A stretch of 64,000 nucleotides of DNA from Streptomyces hygroscopicus (GCF_026168105.1 NZ_LBMW01000041.1:1-64000); one strand, 5' to 3'. Shown: positions 50,563-58,669, counted from the first letter of the stretch. Translations and numbers: made by a program. Notes: a model not told the origin generated them from the letters alone.

Positions 50563-52292
50563 CGTGGCTCCTCCTCGGGGATGGGAACAGATGTGTCCGT
50601 GAGCGGTGTCAGGTGCGCCGGTGTCTCGCGCGCCGGGACGAGGGCACGGCCGGCCGCGGCAGGCGGCTCCGGCGCCGGACCGGGTTCTTCGAGGGCCTCC
50701 GGCAGGACCACGGTGAACTCCGCGCCGCCGCCGTCCGCATCGCCCACGCGAGCGCTGCCGCCCTGGCGTTCGGCGAGGCGGCGCACCATGGCGAGGCCGA
50801 TTCCGCGTTTGCCGTGAGCCGGGGGCTGCTTGGTGGACCATCCGTCCGTGAAGATCAACTCCCACCGTTCGGCGGGGATCCCCGGCCCCGTGTCCCGCAC
50901 TTGGATGACCGCCGTACGCCCCTCGGCGCGCAGGTCGACGTCCACGCGCGCGTGCGGGGTGCCGGCGACGGCGTCCAGGGCGTTGTCGACCAGGTTGCCG
51001 ACGATCGTGACCAGCCCCCTCGGGTCGATCAGCCGGTTCGGCAGCAGCGTTGCGTCGGCGATCCACAGGGCCACGCCCCGCTCGGCTGCGACCGCGGCCT
51101 TCCCCACCAACAGGGCCGCCAGCAGCGGATCGTGGATCTTCTCGGCGACCTGTTCCGCGGTGGCCCGGTGGTCGCCGACCACTTCGCCGACGAACTCCAC
51201 CGCGTCGTCGTACATCTCCAGTTCGAGCAGGCCCAGAAGCGTGTGCATACGGTTGGCGTGCTCGTGGTCCTGGGCGCGCAGGGCGTCGATCAGCCCGCGT
51301 GTGGAGTCCAGTTCGCGGCCCAGCTGCTCGAGCTCGGTGCGGTCGCGCAGGGTGGCGACGGCGCCGCCGTCGTCGGTGGGCATACGGTTGGCGACGAGGA
51401 CGCGGTGACCGCGCACGGTGAGCAGATCGGTGCCCAGGACCCGTCCGGCCAGCACATCGGTCGTACGGCCCTCGCCCAGCGCCGCGTCCAGGGACCGGCC
51501 GACGGCCTCGTCACCGATGCCCAGCAGGCGCTGCGCCTCGTCGTTGAGGAGGCGCACCCGGCCCCCGCGGTCCAGGGCGACGACACCTTCCCTGATGCCG
51601 TGCAGCATCGCCTCGCGCTCGGCGAGCAGCGCGGAGATGTCGGAGAACGCCAGGTCACGGGTCTGCCGTTGGACCCTGCGCGAGACCGGATACGCGGCCA
51701 GCGCACCGATGGCGAGGGCCGCTCCCGCGTATGCGAAGAGTTCCGGTATCGCGTGGATCAGCCGGGCCCGCACGCTGTCGTACTCGATGCCGACGGAGAC
51801 CGCGCCGATGATCCGGCCATGGGCGTCCCGCAGCGGCACCTTGCCGCGGGCCGAGCGGCCCAGGGTGCCACTGTCGATCCCCATGACCTCCTTGCCGGCC
51901 AGGGCCTCGCTCGGGTCGGTCGAGACGACCTTGCCGATCTGCCTGGGATCCCGGTGCGACCAGCGCACCTTGTGCATGTTCATCACCACGACGTACTCCG
52001 CCCTGCTGGCCTTGCGGATGCGTTCCGCCTGCGCCTGCACGGGCCCGTCGGGCGAGGGCCGTGTCGACTGCAAGTCCTCGGCGATCCCCGGCTGGGCCGC
52101 CGTGGTCTGGGCGATCGCGAGGGCTTGGCGCATCGCCTGCTCGTCCAGCAGATGGCCGAGCGGCGCCAGGAACAGCCCGGTGGCGAGCACGGCGACGCCT
52201 GCGGCGATCGCCACCTGCATCAGCAGAACCTGCGAGAACATCCGCCGCGGCAGACCGAGACGCAGTCGCCGTGCAGGGGGAGGTGGGCTCAT
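50559..52292 (-). CDS. CitA/DcuS-type sensor histidine kinase
   Basis: About 577 residues from ATG 52292. An ATG at 52328 is possible, and neither has a clear ribosome site. Order: TM1 (FSQVLLMQVAIAAGVAVLATGLFL), extracytoplasmic sensor of the CitA/DcuS PAS type (YVVVMNMHKVRWSHRDPRQIGK, VSVGIEYDSV), TM2 (FAYAGAALAIGALAAYPV), cytoplasmic PAS (GIREGVVALDRGGRVRLLNDEAQRLLG), dimerisation helix with QDHEHANRMH (His343/His345), and HATPase (GNLVDNALDA, VRDTGPGIP, GKRGIGLAMV). Such kinases sense citrate, C4-dicarboxylates or related carboxylates outside the cell. A basic/Pro-rich tail closes the protein. Confidence 0.92.
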   Translation of the reverse strand: MSPPPPARRLRLGLPRRMFSQVLLMQVAIAAGVAVLATGLFLAPLGHLLDEQAMRQALAIAQTTAAQPGIAEDLQSTRPSPDGPVQAQAERIRKASRAEYVVVMNMHKVRWSHRDPRQIGKVVSTDPSEALAGKEVMGIDSGTLGRSARGKVPLRDAHGRIIGAVSVGIEYDSVRARLIHAIPELFAYAGAALAIGALAAYPVSRRVQRQTRDLAFSDISALLAEREAMLHGIREGVVALDRGGRVRLLNDEAQRLLGIGDEAVGRSLDAALGEGRTTDVLAGRVLGTDLLTVRGHRVLVANRMPTDDGGAVATLRDRTELEQLGRELDSTRGLIDALRAQDHEHANRMHTLLGLLELEMYDDAVEFVGEVVGDHRATAEQVAEKIHDPLLAALLVGKAAVAAERGVALWIADATLLPNRLIDPRGLVTIVGNLVDNALDAVAGTPHARVDVDLRAEGRTAVIQVRDTGPGIPAERWELIFTDGWSTKQPPAHGKRGIGLAMVRRLAERQGGSARVGDADGGGAEFTVVLPEALEEPGPAPEPPAAAGRALVPARETPAHLTPLTDTSVPIPEEEPR

Positions 52293-52403
52293 GCGCTCGA
52301 CGGTACGGGGACGGGTGAGCCCTGCCATAGGGGTGTGGCCTGGATCTCCCGTGGGACGTCCGGGGGCGCGGTGACCCGTGTCCGTGCCGTGCGGCTTGTG
52401 CCT

Positions 52404-53354
52404 TCAGCGGCGCACGGGGTCGGCCGTGGCCGCGGTGAGCAGCTCCCGCACCGAGACGACGTCCATCCGGGCCGGGGAACCCAGCACCGAGCCGCAGCTC
52501 TCCGGGCGTGGCGGCAGGGAGGCGCCCCGCGCCACGATCACGCGCCACAGACGGCCGTCGGTGTGGGCGACGGTGACCTCCCAGCGCGGTGCGGCGCCGT
52601 CCGTACGGACGACGGTCAGCGCGTCCGCGGCGTACTCGTGGGCCACTGTGCGCACCGCGAGTTCGGCGGCCTGAGCGGGCCGCTCCCAGGTGGAGCGTCC
52701 GCGGCACCCCTCGACCACGACCCGCCCTTCGCGTACCCCCTGGAGGACCTCCTTGACGTGGTGGGCCTGCGCCCGCCCGTACGCGTATCCGAACGGGAGG
52801 ACGAGCACTGTGGGCGAGAAGCGGTGGCCGCCCAGATGGGTGACCTCCCAGACCGCATCGACTCCGGAGGCGGTCAGTTCGGCCGCGAGGGGACGGCCGA
52901 GGAGGGCGCAGCAGCGGTCCCGCTTTCCATTGGTGCAGACGAAGGCGAACGGGTCGCCTGTGTGGGGCCTCCCCTGGAGAACCGAGTCGAAGGTATGGCT
53001 GTCACCCATGCCGAGCGCCGCGAAGTCCAGGTCGAGCAGCCGCTCCGGCGCGGAGGTCGTGGCGGCCTGGAGCCATACGTTGCCGGGTGTGGTGTGGGCC
53101 GCATACACCTGCCGGACGGCGGACATACCGCAGTCGGCGTGCCGCCCGGGACGCCGGATCAGCGCGATCCGCACGCCGGTGCCCTCCGCCGCCGCTTCGA
53201 GGGCGTGGCCGAGTGCAGGGTCCAGGTGGCTCGATGTGAGCGCCTTGGCACCCCAGGGGCCCGGCTGTTCCAGGAGCAGCCACGTCCTCGCGGACGCCGC
53301 GGTTGCGGCGAGGGGCTCGTCGAGGTCCTGCGACGCGGTCGTGCACGTACTCAC
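52404..53354 (-). CDS. Sucrase/ferredoxin-like protein, iron-regulated
   Basis: A 316-residue protein from GTG 53354 (VSTCTTASQDLDEPLAATAAS). The family signature CTNGKRDRCCALLGRPLA, with three close Cys, lies at about 175-190, in a thioredoxin-like ferredoxin fold. GGHRFSPTVLVLPFGYAYGRA follows. The name sucrase is historical. Members are probably Fe-S or redox proteins. A strong iron box lies 2 nt before the GTG, so transcription is expected to be leaderless and repressed by a DmdR/IdeR protein when iron is plentiful. This ties it to iron starvation. Confidence 0.85.
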   Translation of the reverse strand: MSTCTTASQDLDEPLAATAASARTWLLLEQPGPWGAKALTSSHLDPALGHALEAAAEGTGVRIALIRRPGRHADCGMSAVRQVYAAHTTPGNVWLQAATTSAPERLLDLDFAALGMGDSHTFDSVLQGRPHTGDPFAFVCTNGKRDRCCALLGRPLAAELTASGVDAVWEVTHLGGHRFSPTVLVLPFGYAYGRAQAHHVKEVLQGVREGRVVVEGCRGRSTWERPAQAAELAVRTVAHEYAADALTVVRTDGAAPRWEVTVAHTDGRLWRVIVARGASLPPRPESCGSVLGSPARMDVVSVRELLTAATADPVRR

Positions 53355-53356
53355 AC

Positions 53357-53371
53357 AGGTGAGCCTAACCT
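53357..53371 (-). promoter_or_regulatory. Iron box (DmdR/IdeR operator)
   Basis: The minus strand reads AGGTTAGGCTCACCT, the core of the DmdR/IdeR iron box (TTAGGTTAGGCTCACCTAA; 16 of 19 positions match over 53355-53373). TAGGCT inside it is also a good -10 element. It ends 2 nt before the GTG of the sucrase/ferredoxin-like gene. Confidence 0.9.
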
Positions 53372-53482
53372 GACTTGGTCGATGGTGACTTCCACCCCTG
53401 CGGTCGGGGGCGCATTCGGGGCGCGTCAGGCGTGCGGAGGGGGCGTGAGGAGCATGGTTGGGGGAGGCGGAATCGCACCGGC

Positions 53483-54736
53483 TCATTGTGGGAGCGGCTG
53501 CGGTGGACGCGCGCCCACATAGCGCCCGCTCGGGCGCATGCGCAGTGGACGTTCCCCGTACTCCTCCAGGGCGTGGGCGATCCAGCCCGCCGTGCGTGCA
53601 ACGGCGAAGACGGTCTCACCCGCCGAGGAAGACATGCCGGAGGAGGCCGTGAGGACCGCGAGGGCCAGGTCGACATTGGCGTGCAGGGGCGAGTGGCGCG
53701 CGGTCGTGGCGACGATGTCCCGGGCCGCCGCCAGGGCCGGTGACGCGGCCGGTACGTCCTCCAGGAGTGCGAACAGGGCGCGTGCGCGGGGGTCCTCGCC
53801 GGGATACAGCCGGTGCCCCAGTCCAGGGATCCGGCGTCCGGCACGCAGTTCGTCGGCGACCACCGGGGCCGCGGTGCCCCGGTCCAGAACCTCGAGCAGC
53901 ATCCGGTGCGCGAGGCGGCTGGCCGCGCCGTGCAGAGGGCCTTCCAGCACGCCGAGTCCGGCCGAGACGGCGGCGTACGGATGCGCGCGGGCGGAGGCGG
54001 CGACGCGGACCGCGAGGGTCGAGGCGGCCAGGTCATGGTCGACGAGCAGTCCGAGAGCCGTGTCCAGCACACGAAGTGACGCCTCGTCGGGAGTGCGGCC
54101 GGAGAGCCGTCCCCACAGGCGCCGGGCCAGCGGGCCCTCGTCGCCGTGGTCGTGCCGCAGCCGTGGAAGGGCGGCGACGAGGGTGGGGATGAGGGTACGG
54201 GCGGTACCGAGTACCGCGTCCGGCGACAGGTCGAAGCGGAGCGGGTCCGCGGTGGCGGCCGCGATCGTCGCCACCCGCAGCCGGTCGGTGGGGCCGCAGT
54301 GCTCGGGCAGGGCGTCCACCGCGCGGCGGGCGACGGTGACGGAGGCGTCCGGTGCGCTGAAGGTGATGCCGGGCCGCAGCCGTCCGGTCCACAGCCACTC
54401 GGCGATCTCCTCGTAGGAGTGGCGCGCGGCGAGCTCGGTCGCGTCCACGCCGCGGAAGTAGTACCGATCCGTGTCGATCAGGGTGATGCCGGTGCGCACC
54501 GAGAGCTCGCCGCCGCCGGACGACATCCCGCTGGGCTCACGTCTGTTGCGCCGGGCCAGCGCCGCCACCTCCTTGGCGTCGAAGGTGCTGCCACGGCCGC
54601 CGGGCTCGCGCCGGCTGCTGAGCTGGCCGCGGCTCACATACGCGTAGACGGTCTCGGGCTTCACGCCGAGCAGCTCGGCCGCCTCCTTGGTGGTGAGCCG
54701 GGCGTCCTCACCGGGAGCCGCCTCTTGATCCTTCAT
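53483..54736 (-). CDS. Citrate-synthase-fold protein with N-terminal MerR/excisionase-type DNA-binding domain
   Basis: 417 residues from ATG 54736. Residues about 13-62 are a MerR/Xis-like winged helix: LTTKEAAELLGVKPETVYAYVSRGQL, then STFDAKEVAALARR. The rest is a citrate synthase. The catalytic residues are retained: His269 (EGPLHGAA), His308 (GLGHRLYPGEDPRA) and Asp356 (HANVDLAL). It is therefore either an enzyme with an added DNA-binding module or a regulator that senses acyl-CoA, oxaloacetate or citrate. It is divergent from a second citrate synthase across 96 bp carrying three TTGAnTCAA-like sites, which are the natural candidate operators. The start lacks a strong Shine-Dalgarno. Confidence 0.88.
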   Translation of the reverse strand: MKDQEAAPGEDARLTTKEAAELLGVKPETVYAYVSRGQLSSRREPGGRGSTFDAKEVAALARRNRREPSGMSSGGGELSVRTGITLIDTDRYYFRGVDATELAARHSYEEIAEWLWTGRLRPGITFSAPDASVTVARRAVDALPEHCGPTDRLRVATIAAATADPLRFDLSPDAVLGTARTLIPTLVAALPRLRHDHGDEGPLARRLWGRLSGRTPDEASLRVLDTALGLLVDHDLAASTLAVRVAASARAHPYAAVSAGLGVLEGPLHGAASRLAHRMLLEVLDRGTAAPVVADELRAGRRIPGLGHRLYPGEDPRARALFALLEDVPAASPALAAARDIVATTARHSPLHANVDLALAVLTASSGMSSSAGETVFAVARTAGWIAHALEEYGERPLRMRPSGRYVGARPPQPLPQ

Positions 54737-54763
54737 GGCAGACACCGTACCCATCGGCAATGT

Positions 54764-54817
54764 ATTGATTCAATCAATATTGACAGGAATTGAGTCAAGC
54801 ATGGACAGTCGAATCAA
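54764..54817. promoter_or_regulatory. Cluster of three TTGAnTCAA-like sites between two citrate synthase genes
   Basis: Site 1 is the perfect 15-bp palindrome ATTGATTCAATCAAT (54764-54778). Site 2 is the perfect palindrome TTGAGTCAA (54790-54798). Site 3 is TCGAATCAA (54809-54817), one base off. The stretch is very AT-rich for this genome. It overlaps the region where both divergent promoters must lie. The spacing is 25 and 19 bp between matching positions. Confidence 0.72.
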
Positions 54818-54832
54818 TTCCAAGGAGGAAAC

Positions 54833-55999
54833 ATGCCGATCAACAGGGCCGCGCCCGCCTCCGTCGATGTGCCGCGGGGGCTCGCGGGCGTCGTCGTCAC
54901 CGACACCGCGCTGGGTGACGTCAGGGGGCTGGAGGGCTTCTACCACTACCGTCAGTACTCGGCCGTCGAACTCGCGCAGACCCGCGGTTTCGAGGACGTC
55001 TGGCACCTGATGGTCCACGGCGAACTGCCGGACGCGGCGCAGCTGTCGGCCTTCGCCGCCCGTGCCGCGCGGCTGCGCCGGCTGCCCGACGACGTACGGG
55101 CCGCGCTGCCCGGGGTGGCGGCGGCGAGCGGCCCGTCCGGCCCGCTGTCGGGCCTGCGTACGGCGCTCTCCCTGCTCGGCGCCTCACAGGGTTTCCGCCC
55201 GGTGTACGACATCGACGCGGACCGGCATCGTGCGGACACGCTCGCGGCGGCGGCGGCCGTACCCACACTGTTGACGGCGCTGTACCGGCTGGGCCGGGGG
55301 CTTGAGCCCGTCGAGCCGCGGGAGGACCTGCCGTACGCCGCGAACTACCTGTACATGCTGACGGGTTCGGAACCCGACGAGATGCGCGCACGGGCGATCG
55401 AGCAGTACTTGATCTCGACCATTGACCATGGATTCAATGCGTCAACCTTCACGGCACGGGTGATCACGTCGACCGGAGCCGATGTGGCGGCGGCCCTGGT
55501 GGGTGCTGTCGGTGCTCTGTCCGGCCCGCTGCACGGTGGCGCGCCCAGCCGCGCCCTGGACACCCTCGACGCGATCGGTACGCCCGACCGTATCGACTCC
55601 TGGATCCGTGCACGCGTCCTCGCGGGTGACCGCATCATGGGCTTCGGGCACCCCGTCTACCGCACGGAGGATCCGCGCTCGCGGATGCTGCGGGGTGTCG
55701 CGGAGCGCTTCGGCGGTCCGCTGGTCGACTTCGCGATCGAGGTCGAGCGCCAGGTCGAGGCCATCCTGGCCGAGCTGAAGCCCGGCCGCGAACTCCACAC
55801 GAACGTGGAATTCTACGCGGGCGTGGTCATGGAACTGTGCGGCCTGCCGCGTGAGATGTTCACCCCGACCTTCGCCGCGGCCAGGGTGGTCGGGTGGAGC
55901 GCCAACATCCTCGAGCAGGCCCGGGACCCGAAGATCATCCGTCCGGCGGCCCGGTACGTGGGTCCGGTACCGCCGGTGGCGGTGCCGGCGGTGGCCTGA
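54833..55999 (+). CDS. Citrate synthase / 2-methylcitrate synthase family enzyme
   Basis: A 388-residue enzyme from ATG 54833 (AAGGAGG upstream, strong). It condenses acetyl-CoA (or propionyl-CoA) with oxaloacetate. His234 (SGPLHGGAPS) and His273 (MGFGHPVYRTEDPRS) are the catalytic His pair. Where the catalytic Asp of other citrate synthases lies in NVDF, this protein has NVEFYAG with Glu326. The C-terminal Arg region IIRPAARYVGP is present. Dimeric type I length. It is divergent from the DNA-binding-domain fusion, which probably controls it. Confidence 0.92.
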   Translation: MPINRAAPASVDVPRGLAGVVVTDTALGDVRGLEGFYHYRQYSAVELAQTRGFEDVWHLMVHGELPDAAQLSAFAARAARLRRLPDDVRAALPGVAAASGPSGPLSGLRTALSLLGASQGFRPVYDIDADRHRADTLAAAAAVPTLLTALYRLGRGLEPVEPREDLPYAANYLYMLTGSEPDEMRARAIEQYLISTIDHGFNASTFTARVITSTGADVAAALVGAVGALSGPLHGGAPSRALDTLDAIGTPDRIDSWIRARVLAGDRIMGFGHPVYRTEDPRSRMLRGVAERFGGPLVDFAIEVERQVEAILAELKPGRELHTNVEFYAGVVMELCGLPREMFTPTFAAARVVGWSANILEQARDPKIIRPAARYVGPVPPVAVPAVA

Positions 56000-56008
56000 G
56001 ACATGCGT

Positions 56009-56039
56009 GAGGTCCGGCACCGGTCTGGTGTCGGACCTC
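56009..56039. terminator. Hairpin after the citrate synthase gene
   Basis: Arms of 13 bp (56009-56021 and 56027-56039) with one G-T pair and a 5-nt loop, starting 10 bp after the stop. It also serves the convergent small gene at 56178. Confidence 0.75.
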
Positions 56040-56177
56040 GTGAGTTCGGTGCGAGCGACGACCTGGGGTTGCAGGGGCTCGGCTCGCCGTCCGGAGGTGG
56101 TCCTCAACGGGGTGGCCTGGAGGGATGGACCTCTGGCGGGGGGAGGTTCAGCGGCGGTTGGACGAGGCAGCGCGCCG

Positions 56178-56366
56178 CTACTTGTCCGGGATGTCGGCCT
56201 TCGCTCTGACCAGGGTCTCCCGGCTGACGATGACGATGCGTTCGTAGTGCGCGCGTGCTGCGTCGGGGGGAAGTTCGCTGTCGAGCGTCGCGGTGGCCTC
56301 AGTGCCGATGACGGCGAAATTGCCGTCACTGAGTTCGAAGATGTCCGGGCAGGTTTCACCGGTCAT
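56178..56366 (-). CDS. Small conserved hypothetical protein
   Basis: A 62-residue protein from ATG 56366 (GGAAG close upstream). It reads MTGETCPDIFELSDGNFAVIG, then ATLDSELPPDAARAHYERIVIVSRETL. An in-frame ATG at 56414 would add 16 basic residues of unlike composition. The function is unknown. Small proteins of this kind are found in streptomycetes beside DUF6082-like genes as far as I recall, and such a gene follows at 56544. A palindrome (TTTCA-N5-TGAAA, 56434-56448) lies upstream. Confidence 0.68.
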   Translation of the reverse strand: MTGETCPDIFELSDGNFAVIGTEATATLDSELPPDAARAHYERIVIVSRETLVRAKADIPDK

Positions 56367-56433
56367 GCTTCCACGCTCGCGTGGAGAGGCACCGATGCGA
56401 CGCACGATTTTCAAGGCAACCCCGATCCTGTTG

Positions 56434-56448
56434 TTTCATGTGTTGAAA
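56434..56448. promoter_or_regulatory. Palindrome upstream of the small hypothetical gene
   Basis: TTTCA-TGTGT-TGAAA, a 5-5-5 inverted repeat in a locally AT-rich patch. It is flanked by a longer CCCCGAT/ATCGGGG inverted repeat (56420-56454). It lies 68 bp before the ATG at 56366, in a suitable position for an operator. Confidence 0.45.
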
Positions 56449-56543
56449 TCGGGGACAGGGTAGCCCAACGTCACGCTAGCGCAGACCTCCGACTTTACGC
56501 CAAGTGGCGGCTGTTCGCGGCACGTTGACGAGAGAGCGCCGCC

Positions 56544-57104
56544 TCAGCGCTGGTCGTGGGGCGGGTACTCCTCGGCGGGAGGTTCACCCACGACCCACCA
56601 CTCCTCGGTGTCTGACTCATCCAGATCGTGCATCAGCGTGTCCACCATCGTGCCGACCCGGGCCTCCACCGATTCCGCCTTGAGGCTGGCGCGATGGTGC
56701 CGTGTGACCTCCCAGTATTCGCGGAAGATGGCGTTCCGGACCAGCACGCGAAGGTGGCCGTGCAGTTCCTCCAGATTCGCGACGCCCGACCGGTAACCGA
56801 ACAAGGCGTTGGAGTACAACGCGTTGGCATAGAGGTACTGGCGCCTCCGTGTGGGGGAATCCGCGTCGACGGTGCTCACGACTGCGGCGAGGTCGGGGTC
56901 TTCCATGGCCTTGCCCAGAAGGCACAGCTGAAGGCGGTGGTAGGCCCGGAGGCTGTCGGCCCCGTTGGCGTCCGTGACCTGGCGAAGGAGGTCCGTCTGC
57001 CGTCGGTGCTGTGCGGCCAGCGCTGCCAGGGCTCCCGCCGCGAACGCGAGCCCCGCCACGGCGGCGGAGCCCAGCCCCCGTATCCCAAACCTCTGTGTGA
57101 CCAT
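56544..57104 (-). CDS. DUF6082-like membrane-anchored protein
   Basis: A 186-residue protein from ATG 57104 (GGGGG upstream). One N-terminal transmembrane segment (GSAAVAGLAFAAGALAALAA) is followed by a soluble helical domain: LLRQVTDANGADSLRAYHRLQLCLLGKAMEDPDLAAVV, YLYANALYSNALFGYRSGVANLEELHGHLRVLVRNAIFREYWEVT. This pattern matches the actinobacterial DUF6082 family, which has no known function. It shares its direction with the small gene at 56178. Confidence 0.75.
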   Translation of the reverse strand: MVTQRFGIRGLGSAAVAGLAFAAGALAALAAQHRRQTDLLRQVTDANGADSLRAYHRLQLCLLGKAMEDPDLAAVVSTVDADSPTRRRQYLYANALYSNALFGYRSGVANLEELHGHLRVLVRNAIFREYWEVTRHHRASLKAESVEARVGTMVDTLMHDLDESDTEEWWVVGEPPAEEYPPHDQR

Positions 57105-57474
57105 GTCAACCCCCGAATCAGGCGACCGTCCGCCGGTCGTCGGGTGCGGGTCGACTGGTGGGGACCGGCGAGCGATGGGCGGCGCGCTTGCCGTCTCCCA
57201 GGGTGCCGAGCGGCTCTGATCGGCGGGGAGGCGGAGAGGAGGCGCACGGAGGGAAGTGCGGGCCGCGTTTCCCGGCGCCATGCCCAACGTGTGCCCCGCG
57301 AGCGCCGCTAACAATCGTTCACTCCGCGGGGTTTGCTCCCACTCGTATCCTGGGTCGTCATTCCATCTTCGTACGAGAGCCGCACCGTACCGGCGAGAGC
57401 CGGTACATGAGCCGCCCTCGTACGTCCGCCGGAACGTGATCCGGCGTACGCATCGGTGTGAGAAGGGGCGCACG
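57105..57474. other. Divergent region between the DUF6082-like and CobW genes
   Basis: 370 bp without a gene. I looked for a Zur-type site (TGAAAATGATTTTCA-like) before the CobW gene and saw none. AGAAGGGG at about 57460 is the CobW ribosome site. Nothing else stood out. Confidence 0.55.
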
Positions 57475-58668
57475 GTGAGCCGGTCGTCGAGTCCGCAGCA
57501 GATCCCCGTCGTCGTACTCGCGGGATTCCTGGGGTCGGGCAAGACCACCCTGCTCAACCATCTCCTCCACCACAGCGGCGGCAGCCGCATCGGTGCCGTC
57601 GTCAACGATTTCGGGGCCATCGAGATCGACGCCATGGCCGTGGCCGGGGCGTTCGGGGACTCCACCGTCTCCCTCGGCAACGGATGTCTGTGCTGTGCCG
57701 TCGACTCCAGCGAGCTCGACCTCTATCTCGACCGCCTCGCCCAGCCTTCCGCCGGTATCGACGTCATCGTCATCGAGGCCAGTGGGCTCGCCGAGCCGCA
57801 GGAACTCGTCCGCATGGTGCTGGCCAGCGAGCAGCCACGCGTCGTCTACGGCGGACTCGTGGAGGTCGTCGACGCGGTGGAGTTCGACGCCACCCGCGCG
57901 AAGCACCCGGAACTCGACCGCCATCTCGCCCTCGCCGATCTCGTCGTCGTCAACAAGACCGACCGAGCCGGTGACAGCGAGCGGGTCCTGCGGCTCGTCC
58001 GGTCGCTCACCGACGGTGCCGCCGTCGTCCCGGCCGCCTATGGACGCGTCGACCCGGAGTTCCTCTTCGACTGCCGGCCGGCCGAGGAGCGGATCGGGCA
58101 GCTGTCCTTCGACGACCTGCACCGTCACGACAGGGACGGCGGTGACGGGCACGACAGGGACGGCGGTGACGGGCACGACAGGGACGGCGGTGGCGGGCAC
58201 GACAGGGACGGCGGTGGCGGGCACGACAGGGACGGCGGTGACGGGCACGGGGACGACGGCGCCCACCGCACCCATCTGCACGCCGGCTACGACAGCCTCT
58301 CCTTCCGCTCCACCGTGCCCATGAACCCCCGTCGGCTGCTGGACTACCTCGACGGCAGGCCGGAGGGGCTCTACCGGATCAAGGGACATGTCGACTTCGG
58401 CGCCGCCGATCCGCGCAACCGGTACACCGTGCACGCCGTGGGGCGGTTCCTGCGGTTCTACCCGGAGGCCCGGCAGGCCGACGACGAGCGGCTCACCAAG
58501 CTCGTCCTCATCGGGTCCGGCATCGATACGGCAGCCCTGCACAAGGGGCTGGAGGCGTGCACGGACGACGCCCCGCACGCCGACGAGCACAGCATGTGGG
58601 GCGTCCTTCGCTACGTACAGGACAAGGAGACCGAGGCCCCCGCGGGCCTCGGTGACCCCGAGGAGTGA
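57475..58668 (+). CDS. CobW/COG0523 G3E GTPase, putative metal chaperone
   Basis: A 397-residue G3E GTPase from GTG 57475. G1 is GFLGSGKTT (17-25), the metal-binding CxCC is Cys71-Leu-Cys73-Cys74 (GNGCLCCAV), and NKTD is G4. The CobW C-terminal domain starts near 275 (SLSFRSTVPMNPRRLLDYLDG). Between them, residues 218-257 are five exact-length repeats of eight residues, HDRDGGDG or HDRDGGGG, probably a metal-binding arm. The family inserts or buffers Zn, Co or other metals. The stop lies 1 bp from the convergent parC stop. Confidence 0.92.
   Translation: MSRSSSPQQIPVVVLAGFLGSGKTTLLNHLLHHSGGSRIGAVVNDFGAIEIDAMAVAGAFGDSTVSLGNGCLCCAVDSSELDLYLDRLAQPSAGIDVIVIEASGLAEPQELVRMVLASEQPRVVYGGLVEVVDAVEFDATRAKHPELDRHLALADLVVVNKTDRAGDSERVLRLVRSLTDGAAVVPAAYGRVDPEFLFDCRPAEERIGQLSFDDLHRHDRDGGDGHDRDGGDGHDRDGGGGHDRDGGGGHDRDGGDGHGDDGAHRTHLHAGYDSLSFRSTVPMNPRRLLDYLDGRPEGLYRIKGHVDFGAADPRNRYTVHAVGRFLRFYPEARQADDERLTKLVLIGSGIDTAALHKGLEACTDDAPHADEHSMWGVLRYVQDKETEAPAGLGDPEE
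58126..58245 (+). repeat. 24-bp in-frame tandem repeat, five copies, inside the CobW gene
   Basis: The unit begins CACGACAGGGACGGCGGTGA, in frame, encoding HDRDGGDG. Copies 3 and 4 change one Asp to Gly. The DNA copies are otherwise identical, which indicates recent expansion and likely length variation between strains. Confidence 0.95.
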
Positions 58669-58669
58669 C

